Origin: Gloeobacterales cyanobacterium ES-bin-313
Lineage (GTDB): Bacteria > Cyanobacteriota > Cyanobacteriia > Gloeobacterales > Gloeobacteraceae
Reading direction: 5' to 3'
Assembly (NCBI GenBank): GCA_014379585.1
Contig: JACMLN010000177.1
Coordinates: 1 to 55,367 of the forward strand
DNA length: 55,367 bases
The notes under the pieces are model-generated. The model did not search any database. It was not told the origin of the DNA and saw only the letters and a list, made by a program, of their open reading frames with translations. Every line of letters starts with the position of its first letter. Position 1 is the stretch's first letter. Made by a program: the position numbers and the translations under genes. Shown here piece after piece: positions 1-8,710 of the stretch.

Positions 1-411
1 CAACAGCGACTCGGCAGTAGTGAGGCGGTCACTTTCAAGAATGTACGTGTTACCAAACAGCTGCTTGTAAATCGCTCGCAGGACAGTTTGGAGGTCGGAT
101 TCAGAAGCGTTGGGTCGCAGTTCAACCACAGGAGCGGGAGCGACAGCTGTAATGCCAAGGCTGATTTGAGCCTCTGCATCGATGCGCGCCTCTGCGGCAG
201 GACGAACGAGATCCGACCAGTCTAGACGCGGCATGTCGATCAGTTGTTGACGAAAGTTCTCGCCAAAAAAATCTCTGGCCATCGAAACCCAGATTTCCTG
301 GGATTCAACAGACCGCTCAGGGGCTGCAGGACGCATCTTGCGCGACAACTGGATGAAATAGTCTAGGCTGTCATCTTGCTTTACAGTGGGTCTGGACGGT
401 GTAAATACCAT
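1..411 (-). CDS. Phycobilisome linker polypeptide (N-terminal part, runs off the left edge)
   Basis: The reading frame from the ATG at 411 stays open to base 1 (137 codons), so only the N-terminus is present. Residues from about 95 on, [13 protein letters not shown], then [12 protein letters not shown] and [10 protein letters not shown], match the start of the phycobilisome linker domain, which holds phycobiliprotein discs together in light-harvesting rods or joins rods to the core. About 90 residues precede the domain, longer than in ordinary rod linkers such as CpcC or CpcG. Multidomain linkers of Gloeobacter have a comparable extension, which is a family comparison from memory. A GGAG lies about 10 bases before the start. 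Rod, rod-core or core-membrane type cannot be decided from the fragment. Confidence 0.85.
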   Translation of the reverse strand, partial: MVFTPSRPTVKQDDSLDYFIQLSRKMRPAAPERSVESQEIWVSMARDFFGENFRQQLIDMPRLDWSDLVRPAAEARIDAEAQISLGITAVAPAPVVELRPNASESDLQTVLRAIYKQLFGNTYILESDRLTTAESLL

Positions 412-805
412 GGCACGGTTCTCCAGGACTCAATCAACAGGTTGCAGTTTGGCTTCCTAAGAAGCCACGAATCTCATCTTCCGTCTATTCTGCACCGTGG
501 AAGCGCTGAATAAAATCTTTTTCGGCGCAGTTGTGCAAATTGCGCGGTTGGGTAGCCAGAATATGCCTCAAACAGCGGGATTGCTAGCCGTTCCCAGCCC
601 AAATAGCTCCATAGACCATCCCCAAAAGCGCAAGCCAAATTGTTTCTGTTGCTAGAAACAAAGCAACATTTTGTAACAGTTGATTTGCACCTGGTGAATG
701 GGCTGATTGTGACTACAGTTGCAGTTGCAGGTTTCATGCAGCGCTTCCTTGGCAGGCTCTTAATCTGTGATCAATACGTCCAAGCAATCGGCGTAGAGTT
801 ATTGC
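412..805. promoter_or_regulatory. Divergent intergenic region, linker and transglycosylase promoters
   Basis: This 394-base stretch separates the leftward linker gene from the rightward lytic transglycosylase and must hold both promoters. The visible structure is a 7-bp hairpin (TGGCTTC, loop CTAA, GAAGCCA, 450-467), which would lie in the 5' leader of the linker mRNA about 40 bases before its start codon. An open frame on the minus strand (474-737) has no ribosome site or recognisable composition and is not called as a gene. No convincing -35/-10 pair was assigned. Confidence 0.4.
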
Positions 806-2713
806 ATGAAGCGTCGTACTCTCATCACCCTGTTTCCGCTCAGTCTGGCTATCGCTTGTAGCGCCCAACCGAGGGGCGAAACGGCACAGACAGCAGAAGA
901 TCGCTACCGCCTCGGTAGCCGTGCCTTCGAAAAAGGCAATTTCCCTGAAACTGAGCGCCAATTGGACGGTTTGGGTAAGCGCCTACCTGCCCTCGCCGAG
1001 CGGATCGACCTCAAACTTGCCCTCAGTCGCGGCCAGGGACAAGATTGGCTCAAATCCTATCCGCAAAGTTTTTTAATCCCTGATGCCCTCTCTTTTTTGG
1101 CGGTTCGCAAGAACCCGGAGGCGGTGAATCGGCTGCTTCAGCGCTACCCGGATCATCCCCGTACAGCCGCAGCACTGGAATTGCTCCTCGGCGCTCAGCC
1201 AAAAAATCGCCAGTGGTTGACCCACCTGATGCGTTTCTTCCCCGATAATCCCCGCTCTAAATTGGCGGCAAAGCAACTCCAGAGTCTTGGAAGCCTCAGC
1301 CCTGCTGAGTGGGAAGCCGTGGCCATCGCCAGTAAACCGCAAGACGCAGATCTGGCTTATCAAAAAGCACCGATCAACGCGACAAACTTGCTGGCCCACG
1401 CCGCCGTCCTCAAGATGTTGGGCAAAAAACCAGAAGCCGCAAATTTGCTTGCCCAACTAGTGCAAACGTTTCCAAAAGATCCCCTGGCTTTTGAAGCGCA
1501 ACTAGCTCGCGCCGACTTACTGCCCTCCGAGGGCGCTTTGACTTTACTGGCTGCAACTGAACGTCAATACCCTAAACGCGGCGACGAAGCGGTGTGGGCG
1601 GCCATTCAAGTCTGGGTGCGACAGCGCAAACAACCGAGTGGCGCCATCGACCTTGACTTGCATCTCGTCAACAAATACCCCGCCAGCGAAAAAGCCCCAA
1701 ACGCAGCTTGGGAGCTTGCTTCTAACGCGGCTAACCAGGGGGATCTTGCCTCCGCCCAAAAGTATGCGCGGTTCATCCTTCGTCAACATCCGAAAGATGC
1801 CTTTGCTCCAAAAGCGGCTTTTTGGTCTGGGAAGTGGTCTGAACAATTGGGAGATACGAAGACAGCCAAAATCCAGTACGCAAGCATCCTGCAGCAATAT
1901 CCCCATAGCTACTACGCATGGCGTTCGGCAGTGCATCTTGGTCGCGCCAATGGCGATTTCAATGTTGGCCTTGCGAGTATCCCCGTGAAATGGGACGCGC
2001 CCGCAGCGCCGATTGTCGGTGGTTCCCCAGCGTTGAAAGCCTTAATCGCCCTAGGGGAATTTGATGAAGCCCTGCGGCAGTGGCGCTCTGAAACCTACGG
2101 ACGCAGCTTTAGGCCAGCAGAACTGCTGACGGAAGCATTCTTCCAGGCACGATTTGGGCGGAATATGAAAGCGATCAACCTCTCTGCCCGTGCCATTGCA
2201 GTTGATCCACCGAAAGATCCACGCAGCTATGCCCAAACTTATCCCCTCTTTTTTGCTGCACCTTTACGTCAATGGTCAGCAGACCGGGGCTTGAATCCGC
2301 TGTTTGTCGCCTCTTTAATTCGTCAAGAATCTCGGTTTGAACCGACGATTCGCTCTCGCTCGAATGCCGTTGGCCTCATGCAGCTTCTGCCATCGACAGC
2401 AAAATACATTGCCGACAAAGTCAAGGAGTCGGCTCCCTACGACCTAGACAAACCCGATGACAACCTGCGTTTAGGCACGGCGTATTTACGCTACACCCAC
2501 CAGAAATGGGATGGCGATACGCTACTCGCCACGGCTAGTTACAATGCTGGCCCTGGAAACGTTGCACGCTGGGTAAAACAGATTCCAATGACTGACTTAG
2601 AGACATTTATTGAACAGATTCCGTTTCGAGAAACCCGCTCCTACGTGATCAATATTTACGAGAATTATTGGAATTACATGCAGCTGTATGGTGTTGGTCT
2701 AAAAACTATGTGA
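806..2713 (+). CDS. slt: Soluble lytic murein transglycosylase, Slt70-like
   Basis: A 635-aa protein that would cleave peptidoglycan glycan strands non-hydrolytically, leaving 1,6-anhydromuramic ends. It begins with a signal sequence (MKRRTLITLFPLSLAIAC) ending near a cysteine; the lipobox is imperfect, so lipoprotein anchoring is possible but unsure. Residues of about 30-480 are helical, tetratricopeptide-like repeats that form the superhelical ring of Slt enzymes. The SLT catalytic domain is at about 490-610: LIRQESRF carries the catalytic Glu, followed by AVGLMQLLPSTA and ASYNAGPGNVARW. The ATG at 806 is the first start that gives a signal peptide, although the ribosome site is weak. It appears monocistronic. 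GCGGCGG/CCGCCGC (2756-2796) could form a weak hairpin downstream. Confidence 0.9.
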   Translation: MKRRTLITLFPLSLAIACSAQPRGETAQTAEDRYRLGSRAFEKGNFPETERQLDGLGKRLPALAERIDLKLALSRGQGQDWLKSYPQSFLIPDALSFLAVRKNPEAVNRLLQRYPDHPRTAAALELLLGAQPKNRQWLTHLMRFFPDNPRSKLAAKQLQSLGSLSPAEWEAVAIASKPQDADLAYQKAPINATNLLAHAAVLKMLGKKPEAANLLAQLVQTFPKDPLAFEAQLARADLLPSEGALTLLAATERQYPKRGDEAVWAAIQVWVRQRKQPSGAIDLDLHLVNKYPASEKAPNAAWELASNAANQGDLASAQKYARFILRQHPKDAFAPKAAFWSGKWSEQLGDTKTAKIQYASILQQYPHSYYAWRSAVHLGRANGDFNVGLASIPVKWDAPAAPIVGGSPALKALIALGEFDEALRQWRSETYGRSFRPAELLTEAFFQARFGRNMKAINLSARAIAVDPPKDPRSYAQTYPLFFAAPLRQWSADRGLNPLFVASLIRQESRFEPTIRSRSNAVGLMQLLPSTAKYIADKVKESAPYDLDKPDDNLRLGTAYLRYTHQKWDGDTLLATASYNAGPGNVARWVKQIPMTDLETFIEQIPFRETRSYVINIYENYWNYMQLYGVGLKTM

Positions 2714-2943
2714 TGTCATCCAATCAAATCATCTCCCACATGTGCTGAGGTGGTGGCGGCGGTCTGTCGAGATTTTTAGGTGCCGTCTTCCGCCGCTCCT
2801 TTATGCCGTCGGTGATTCAGAGCAATGGAAATGCATCTATGGAAACCCTCTGTATTTCATGTTGACGCAAACACTGGACTCTAGCACAGCACCCTAGAAG
2901 CTTGGGGCACAATAGAAACAACTACTTTCTGCGGGACTTCGCG

Positions 2944-3948
2944 ATGACTACTACTGCTGCTACCCCGTACCGTCTGTCTCAGATCAGTCCAAAATCCTAC
3001 GAACACCCCGCAGATCGGGCGGCAACAGCGGCTCTCAAGCAGATCCCGTTTATCGATGCTTTCATCAAAAAAATCTTTGAGTTCGGTCTAGAGCGAGCCT
3101 ACAAGCAACAGTTGATGGGCAATGGCATTCAAATTGGCCCTAACCAGTTGCCGACGGTCTGGAATTCCTACCTTTCTTGCCTGGATACGCTGGATATGCC
3201 CAGCACCTACGACCTCTATATTCTCCAGACACCCAGCGTCAATGCCATGGCCTTCGGTGCCGACAAACCTGTGATCATTCTCCAATCAGGGCTTGTCAAT
3301 ATTCTCGAAGAAGACGAACTCAAGTCGGTACTCGCCCACGAAGTCGGCCATATCCTCTCTGAACATGTGCTTTATCGGACAGTGCTGACCCTGCTTCTCA
3401 GCATCGGGATGAGCAACTTGCCGCCCCTCGGAGACTTGCCCGTGAAGGCGATTATTCTTGCGCTTCAAGAGTGGTCTCGTGCTTCTGAACTGACCTGTGA
3501 CCGCGCTGCTGCCCTCGTCGTCCGCGACCCACGCATTCACTGTCGGACTTTGATGAAGTTGGCCGGGGGAAGTGTGCCGGGATTGAACGTCGATGCCTTT
3601 ATCCATCAAGCTAGCCAGTACGAAACCTGGGATGACTACGCGGATCGGGGTCTGCGCTTCTTTGGGGAACTCGGTGCAACCCATCCCTATGCCGTTCGAC
3701 GGGTGTCTGAGTTGATGCGCTGGATTCAATCTGGCGAGTTTGACCGGATTATGAGCGGCAACTACGTGCGGCGCGGCCAAGAACCGCCCACCAGTGCCGA
3801 GTTTGAGCGGGCTGTTAACTTCTACAGTGGCCAGTTCCGTAACTTGGTGCAGGAGACTGGAGTCGGTGTCCAGCAACTCTCTCGCTCCATCGGCGATTGG
3901 CTGCGTAGCCAGCAACGGGGCAGTTCAAGATCCGGTTCCCAGGATTAG
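2944..3948 (+). CDS. M48 family zinc metalloprotease
   Basis: A 334-aa peptidase of the M48 (HtpX/Ste24-like) family. The zinc-binding motif HEVGH is at about residue 132 in LAHEVGHILSEH, and a downstream helix, SELTCDRAA, carries the third ligand in its expected setting. The segment VNAMAFGADKPVIILQSGL before the motif is typical of the family. A hydrophobic stretch follows the motif (LTLLLSIGMSNLPPLG), but there is no N-terminal signal peptide, so it is probably a cytoplasmic-face membrane-associated protease involved in protein quality control; the substrate is unknown. The frame is open from a TTG at 2902, but the ATG at 2944 is preferred because the extra 14 residues look unlike the family. 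Confidence 0.88.
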   Translation: MTTTAATPYRLSQISPKSYEHPADRAATAALKQIPFIDAFIKKIFEFGLERAYKQQLMGNGIQIGPNQLPTVWNSYLSCLDTLDMPSTYDLYILQTPSVNAMAFGADKPVIILQSGLVNILEEDELKSVLAHEVGHILSEHVLYRTVLTLLLSIGMSNLPPLGDLPVKAIILALQEWSRASELTCDRAAALVVRDPRIHCRTLMKLAGGSVPGLNVDAFIHQASQYETWDDYADRGLRFFGELGATHPYAVRRVSELMRWIQSGEFDRIMSGNYVRRGQEPPTSAEFERAVNFYSGQFRNLVQETGVGVQQLSRSIGDWLRSQQRGSSRSGSQD

Positions 3949-4032
3949 CTGTGCGGTGAAGGACTGAGTGGGATTATCATGAAAGATAAAGCACTGTTAC
4001 CTTTCTTAAACTCCAGTGCTTGATTGGAACCC

Positions 4033-5007
4033 ATGACAGTGTCCACTGGGAATTGGTTTGGCCTTGTCGAAACTGATTTAGAGCAGATGACCGATAACCT
4101 GCAGAATCTGGTAGCAGCCAAGCATCCAGTTCTCAAAGAAGCGGCAGAATATCTGTTTCGTGTAAAGGGAAAGCGCGTGCGTCCAGCGATCGTGCTGCTT
4201 GCCTCGCGGGCAACTGCCTCTAAGGGAATGCTTACAGACCGTCATCGCCGCCTCGCCGAAATCACCGAAATGATCCACACGGCAGGATTAGTGCACGACG
4301 ACGTGATCGATACCTCCGACTTGCGTCGTGGTATGGACACAGTGAATGCCCATTTCACAAACAAGATCGCTGTCCTCGCCGGAGATTTTCTATTCGCAAA
4401 ATCTTCTGTGTATCTTTCGAGGCTCGGTAGTTTAGAAGTAGTAGAACTTCTCGCCACCGTGCTTGAGCACTTCGGAGAAGGTGAAATTCTTCAAAGCGTG
4501 CGGCAATTCGACCCGACCCTGACGTTTGAAGAGTACATCGACAAGAGTTTTTATAAAACAGCTTCTTTGCTGGCCAACAGCGCCAAGGCCGCTGCTGTTT
4601 TGAGCGATAGCCCCCGCGATGTCTGTGAAGCCCTCTACGACTACGGCAAGCATCTAGGAATCGCTTTCCAGATTGTCGATGACATCTTAGACTTCACTGG
4701 CTCGACGGCTGTCCTCGGCAAACCCGCAGGCTCCGACCTGCAAGAAGGTCACTTAACCGCTCCTGCTCTGTTTGCTCTCGAAGAACACCCCCAGTTGGCA
4801 GTTTTGATTGAAGGCGGATTTGCAAATAACGGTGACTTCGAGTCAGCTCTCAAGTTGATTCATGCCAGTCGTGGTATTTCGCGCAGTCGAGAATTGGCGC
4901 AAGCCCATGCCCGACAAGCGGTCCAAGTACTCGAAGTTCTTCCCCAAAGTCCGGCCCGACAAGCTCTCAGTGACTTGAGCGATTATGTTCTTGATCGGCT
5001 TTATTGA
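4033..5007 (+). CDS. sds: Long-chain trans-polyprenyl diphosphate synthase (solanesyl type)
   Basis: A 324-aa all-trans prenyltransferase that condenses isopentenyl diphosphate units to make the long side chain of plastoquinone. Both aspartate-rich motifs are intact: DDVID at residue 89 (in GLVHDDVIDTSDLRRG) and DDILD at residue 216 (in FQIVDDILDFTG). The segment GKRVRPAIVLLAS is the usual substrate-binding region. The ATG at 4033 is preferred over a TTG at 4024. Its last seven bases overlap the end of the convergent VTE6-like gene, itself a prenylquinone-linked gene. The solanesyl rather than shorter product is inferred from the cyanobacterial family. Confidence 0.9.
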   Translation: MTVSTGNWFGLVETDLEQMTDNLQNLVAAKHPVLKEAAEYLFRVKGKRVRPAIVLLASRATASKGMLTDRHRRLAEITEMIHTAGLVHDDVIDTSDLRRGMDTVNAHFTNKIAVLAGDFLFAKSSVYLSRLGSLEVVELLATVLEHFGEGEILQSVRQFDPTLTFEEYIDKSFYKTASLLANSAKAAAVLSDSPRDVCEALYDYGKHLGIAFQIVDDILDFTGSTAVLGKPAGSDLQEGHLTAPALFALEEHPQLAVLIEGGFANNGDFESALKLIHASRGISRSRELAQAHARQAVQVLEVLPQSPARQALSDLSDYVLDRLY

Positions 5008-5708
5008 GCGAGCAAACCAAGGGCAGCGGCAACGAGGGCACCAATCGCAGTATTGATAATATTAACTGTCTCATTGGTGAGAAACCCCTGCTCCTGAAGG
5101 GTTGCACCGATCAGGCTCTCGCAGGTCGTCGCCACAAAAGCAGCCACTAAGCACCAGAGCACTCCCATCGGATGCACAAAGCCAACGGCCAAGCCCACTA
5201 GGGCCAAGACCAAAGAGCCAAGCACCCCTGCCAAAGTACCTTCTAGGCTGACTGCCCCTTCCGTCCCCGGTGGCACTGGACGCAGGGTTGTAATCAAAAA
5301 TGTCCGTTTTCCGTAGGCTTTGCCGACTTCGGAGGCAGTCGTATCCGAAAGTTTGGTCGCAAGGCTGGCGGTGTAAGCTAGCTGCCAAGCTGGATTGGGA
5401 AGAAGCAAGAAACCGAGGGCGCAGACACTCGCTGTGAGAGCCGAACCCCAGACATTTTCAGGGCCACGCATCCCACCCCGCTTTTCAGCGATACCCAGTG
5501 CTACTTTGCGGGCAAAACCGAGTTTGGTGACTAGGGTGCCGAGGGCAAAGTACACCAAGATCACGCAATACCCTTGCCAACCAAAAACGCCCCAGACCAA
5601 CACCCCAAGAATCCACGCACTAGCTAGACCAGCAAAAGTCAGTAACTTTGCAGGCCATGCAGGAATGAGCAGGAGGGTGTTGACGAGTAGCCCAATCAGC
5701 CACTGCAT
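5001..5708 (-). CDS. DUF92/TIGR00297 membrane kinase, VTE6-like (phytyl phosphate kinase type)
   Basis: A 235-aa integral membrane protein with about six hydrophobic segments. KRGGMRGPENVWGSALTA and SDTTASEVGKAYGKRTFL are the conserved polar stretches of the DUF92 family. In plants and Synechocystis this family includes VTE6, which phosphorylates phytyl phosphate to phytyl diphosphate for tocopherol and phylloquinone synthesis, recycling phytol from chlorophyll. The assignment of that reaction here is by family. It lies one base after the stop of prs on the same strand, so the two are almost certainly co-transcribed, and it converges on the polyprenyl synthase with a seven-base overlap. Confidence 0.82.
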   Translation of the reverse strand: MQWLIGLLVNTLLLIPAWPAKLLTFAGLASAWILGVLVWGVFGWQGYCVILVYFALGTLVTKLGFARKVALGIAEKRGGMRGPENVWGSALTASVCALGFLLLPNPAWQLAYTASLATKLSDTTASEVGKAYGKRTFLITTLRPVPPGTEGAVSLEGTLAGVLGSLVLALVGLAVGFVHPMGVLWCLVAAFVATTCESLIGATLQEQGFLTNETVNIINTAIGALVAAALGLLAQ

Positions 5709-5709
5709 C

Positions 5710-6711
5710 TTAGCGGAACATGCTACTTACCGAGGAGTCCTCGTGGATGCGCCAGATCGCTTCTCCAAGCAGATCCGCCACCGAGAGCACGCGCAACTGA
5801 GAAAACTGTTTTTCTGGAGGGATCGGAATCGTATTTGTGACAATCACTTCGGCAAAAGTGCCATCAGAAAGACGTTCAAGGGCTTGTGGCGAGAAAACAG
5901 CGTGGGTTGCACAGGCGTAGACTTCTTTAGCACCGTGCTGCAGCAAGACTTTGCCTGATTGAGCAATCGTTCCAGCTGTGTCGATGATGTCATCCACCAA
6001 GATGGCAGTTTTGTCCTGTACATCCCCGATCACGTTCATCACTTCCACCATATTGTGCTCAGGACGGCGCTTATCGATGAAGGCGAGGGGAACGTTTTCA
6101 CCCAACTTCTTGGCGAAGGAACGCGCACGCGCGACACCACCTACGTCAGGAGAAACGATGACAACATCATCCAACTGCTTCTCTTTAATGTATTGCAGCA
6201 ACACAGGTGAGCCGTAGACGTGATCTAAAGGAATGTCGAAGTAGCCCTGAATCTGGGCAGAGTGCAAGTCCATGGCCAGAACCCGGTTCACCCCTGCTTT
6301 GGTGATCAAGTTGGCAACAAGCTTGGCCGTAATCGACTCGCGGCCTGCGGTCTTGCGGTCAGCACGGGCATAGCCGTAGTAGGGAAGGACTGCTGTGATC
6401 TGACGCGCCGAAGCCCGCTTACAAGCATCGATCAAGATCATCAATTCCATCAAGTTGTTGTTGACGGGTCTGCAGGTCGGCTGGATCAAATAGACATCGC
6501 AGCCTCGGATCGATTCTTGAATCTGAACGTAAATTTCCCCATCCGCAAAGGTTTTGCTTACCATCGGTCCTGGTGAAAGCCCAAGATAGCGAGCAACCTG
6601 GGTGGCCAAATCTGGGTTGGCAGAACCCGAAAATAGTTTAAGACGGTCATCACCCACCATGTGTACAGGTGGTATGACAGCCCTGCGTGGTAGAACGTCC
6701 GGCAAAATCAC
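5710..6711 (-). CDS. prs: Ribose-phosphate pyrophosphokinase
   Basis: Makes PRPP from ribose 5-phosphate and ATP for purine, pyrimidine, histidine, tryptophan and NAD synthesis. The protein (333 aa from a GTG start) shows LKLFSGSANPDLA at the N-terminus, DLHSAQIQGYFDIP, the flexible loop region around GVARARSFAKKL, and the PRPP-binding motif VDDIIDTAGTI. The GTG at 6711 fits the usual cyanobacterial length; the first ATG is at 6660 and would give 316 aa starting just before the conserved core, so the exact start is open. It heads an operon with the VTE6-like gene. Confidence 0.93.
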   Translation of the reverse strand: MILPDVLPRRAVIPPVHMVGDDRLKLFSGSANPDLATQVARYLGLSPGPMVSKTFADGEIYVQIQESIRGCDVYLIQPTCRPVNNNLMELMILIDACKRASARQITAVLPYYGYARADRKTAGRESITAKLVANLITKAGVNRVLAMDLHSAQIQGYFDIPLDHVYGSPVLLQYIKEKQLDDVVIVSPDVGGVARARSFAKKLGENVPLAFIDKRRPEHNMVEVMNVIGDVQDKTAILVDDIIDTAGTIAQSGKVLLQHGAKEVYACATHAVFSPQALERLSDGTFAEVIVTNTIPIPPEKQFSQLRVLSVADLLGEAIWRIHEDSSVSSMFR

Positions 6712-6964
6712 TGGTTGTCCCCGCTACATAACTGAACAATAACGCTACTAATAGTGAACGTCATCGCCAAATCCCTACCCATAGCCTACCACAGTCCCCT
6801 AGGTGTTTTCTCCGTAGTCTTACTGCCTCTGCTTTAAAAATGTAATGACAACAACTTATTGAATCTTTATCGAAATTGCTGCATTTGTGATCGTATGTAA
6901 CAGAGGCTAATGATAATCTAGCAGCACAAATTCGGTAGCTAACAATACTTCAGAGGTGATGCTC

Positions 6965-7231
6965 ATGGATACGTCGCACTTAATTTCCTGGACCAACGAA
7001 GATCAATGCTCCCTTCCCCCGCCTATTTTTAGTAAGCAATCCTACGTAGAGGTGGCACCGGATACCCGGAACCACATGGGATTTTTTGTCTCCGAAGCAA
7101 CTTACACTTTGATCGAGGAGACCGAAGCAGGTTGGGTATATATCTGCGTCGATGATTCTGAAGATGGGTTTCCTGGCCGTTGTCACTATGTGAATCCAGC
7201 GGATATTCGGTTCTTCAAAAAGCAGCTTTAG
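6965..7231 (+). CDS. Small conserved-looking hypothetical protein
   Basis: An 88-aa acidic protein that I do not recognise. It has no signal peptide or membrane segment. The pattern YVEVAPDTRNHMGFFV, TYTLIEE and GWVYICVDD suggests a small beta-rich fold, and the C-terminus (NPADIRFFKKQL) is basic. The ATG at 6965 is chosen because AGAGGTG lies 7-13 bases upstream; the in-frame ATG at 6959 would sit directly on that ribosome site. An extended -10-like TGATAAT is at 6911-6917. Its last 17 bases overlap the convergent recQ gene. Confidence 0.65.
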   Translation: MDTSHLISWTNEDQCSLPPPIFSKQSYVEVAPDTRNHMGFFVSEATYTLIEETEAGWVYICVDDSEDGFPGRCHYVNPADIRFFKKQL

Positions 7232-8585
7232 GACAGCAATAGTCACAGTGGCCGCAGACAGATTGCTTCGGCCAGCCAAAGGCAGAGATGATAAATTGCC
7301 AACGACAGCCACGGCAACCGAGGTAACCTTCCATTGTGTTCAGTTCAACAGCGCTTGCCTGAAAAGATTGTGTGTTGAGGAGATAGTCAAAAGGGGTTTT
7401 CCATTGCAACTGCCCCTGTTCGTGAAGTATGGCGAGACTTAGAGCATCTTCAAGACGGTATGTCCCGGTTTTTGGCAGTTGGGCGAGTTGTTGCCGTGCT
7501 TTTTTGCGCTGTTCGAGATACTGCTGGCGAAAGTGACGATGTAGATCGCGATCTGTGGGGTCAAGCCAGCCTGTCGGTTCGCTCGCAAGCAACAAAACTT
7601 TGGATGGTTGGCCATCCCTTCCAGCCCTGCCGATTTCTTGGACGTACTCAGCGAGATCCAAGGGGGTATTGCCGTGAATCACCCAACGCACATTCGGTTT
7701 ATCGATGCCCATGCCAAACGCATTGGTACTGCAAAGAAATTTTAATTTTCCGTCTAGCCAACGATTTTCGGTCTCCCGTCGCTGCTCTGCGGCCATGCCA
7801 GCGTGATAGGCGGCGGTATTAAATCCCAACGTGCGCAGATGGGCAGCTAACTTTTCGGTGCCGTTGCGGGTGCGCAGATAGATCAAGCCTGTCTCCAGGG
7901 TGCGCTGCGTCAAAAACTGTTGAATCTCTTTGAGGCGCTGCTGGGGATACCAGATCTTGCGAACTTGCAAGTAGAGATTGGCTCGGTAGGGAGAATTCCT
8001 CAGAATCTTCGGTGTTTGGAGTCCAAGTAAATCGACGAGTGCTTGTTGGGTTCTGGGGGTTGCCGTTGCCGTAAAGGCACACAGTGGTGGATTGCCAAGG
8101 GAACGGCGCACTGCTCCGATGCGGTGGTAGTCAGGGCGAAAGCTACTGCCCCAACTGGTAAGACAGTGGGCTTCATCGAGGACGATGCGATTGATGATCG
8201 TCTGTTGAAGTCGTTCCCAGGCAGGGGGACTGAGGAGACTTTCTGGGGAGAGGTAGAGCAGTTTCCATCGCCCTTGGGGAATGCCTGTCAGGGTTTTTCG
8301 CCGCTGCTCGGGTGCTTGTTGGCTGTGCAGACAGGCGGCTGAAATACCCAATGTTTGCAACTGGGCCGTTTGGTTTTCCATAAGGGCAACCAGGGGCGTA
8401 ATCACCAGGGTCATTCCTGGCTTCACCAGGGCAGGCACCTGAAAAGTGACACTTTTGCCTCCACCAGTTGGTAAGAGGGCAAGCAGATCTGTGTCGCTGA
8501 GAACCGCTTCGAGAATCGGCTTTTGCGCTTCACGAAAATCTGAAAACCGCCAGTAGCGCTGCAAAATTTGAAGGGCTGTGTCCAT
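7215..8585 (-). CDS. recQ: RecQ-type ATP-dependent DNA helicase
   Basis: A 456-aa 3'-5' superfamily 2 DNA helicase acting in recombination and replication-fork repair. It shows the Q-motif region FREAQKPIL, Walker A LLPTGGGKS, the DEAH box in IVLDEAHCLTSWG, TATATPRTQ (motif III), AYHAGM and the motif VI region EIGRAGRDG. Near the C-terminus CRGC...CGHCDYCCP gives the cysteine cluster of the RecQ zinc-binding region. The protein ends there, so the winged-helix RQC part is reduced and HRDC is absent, as in many short bacterial RecQ proteins. The ATG at 8585 is preferred to a GTG at 8600. Confidence 0.88.
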   Translation of the reverse strand: MDTALQILQRYWRFSDFREAQKPILEAVLSDTDLLALLPTGGGKSVTFQVPALVKPGMTLVITPLVALMENQTAQLQTLGISAACLHSQQAPEQRRKTLTGIPQGRWKLLYLSPESLLSPPAWERLQQTIINRIVLDEAHCLTSWGSSFRPDYHRIGAVRRSLGNPPLCAFTATATPRTQQALVDLLGLQTPKILRNSPYRANLYLQVRKIWYPQQRLKEIQQFLTQRTLETGLIYLRTRNGTEKLAAHLRTLGFNTAAYHAGMAAEQRRETENRWLDGKLKFLCSTNAFGMGIDKPNVRWVIHGNTPLDLAEYVQEIGRAGRDGQPSKVLLLASEPTGWLDPTDRDLHRHFRQQYLEQRKKARQQLAQLPKTGTYRLEDALSLAILHEQGQLQWKTPFDYLLNTQSFQASAVELNTMEGYLGCRGCRWQFIISAFGWPKQSVCGHCDYCCPKAAF

Positions 8586-8654
8586 GGGGTTTAGCTTCAC
8601 CCATCGCCCAAAAGCGTGTCTTCAAAAGAGCCAAAAGCGGTAAAAAATAGCTGT

Positions 8655-8669
8655 GCCGGACTGTCCGGC
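8655..8669. promoter_or_regulatory. 15-bp palindrome between recQ and the aspartoacylase-like pair
   Basis: GCCGGAC-T-GTCCGGC is a perfect inverted repeat around one base, located in the only region that can hold the divergent promoters of recQ and the 8711 gene. It is too tight for a good RNA hairpin and more like a protein-binding palindrome. No regulator is known for it. Confidence 0.3.
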
Positions 8670-8710
8670 GGACAAGATGGACTAGAGTAAGTGACAAAGA
8701 ATGACGCAAT

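Noticed and set aside
474-737. Open frame of 87 codons on the minus strand between the linker and slt genes
   Set aside because: No ribosome site, biased composition unlike its neighbours and it would fill the promoter region of the linker gene.
6935-6948. GTAGCTAACAATAC, a match to the NtcA consensus GTAN8TAC
   Set aside because: It lies four bases from the ribosome site of the 6965 gene, not near -41.5 of a promoter, and downstream of the likely -10. Six fixed bases are expected often by chance.
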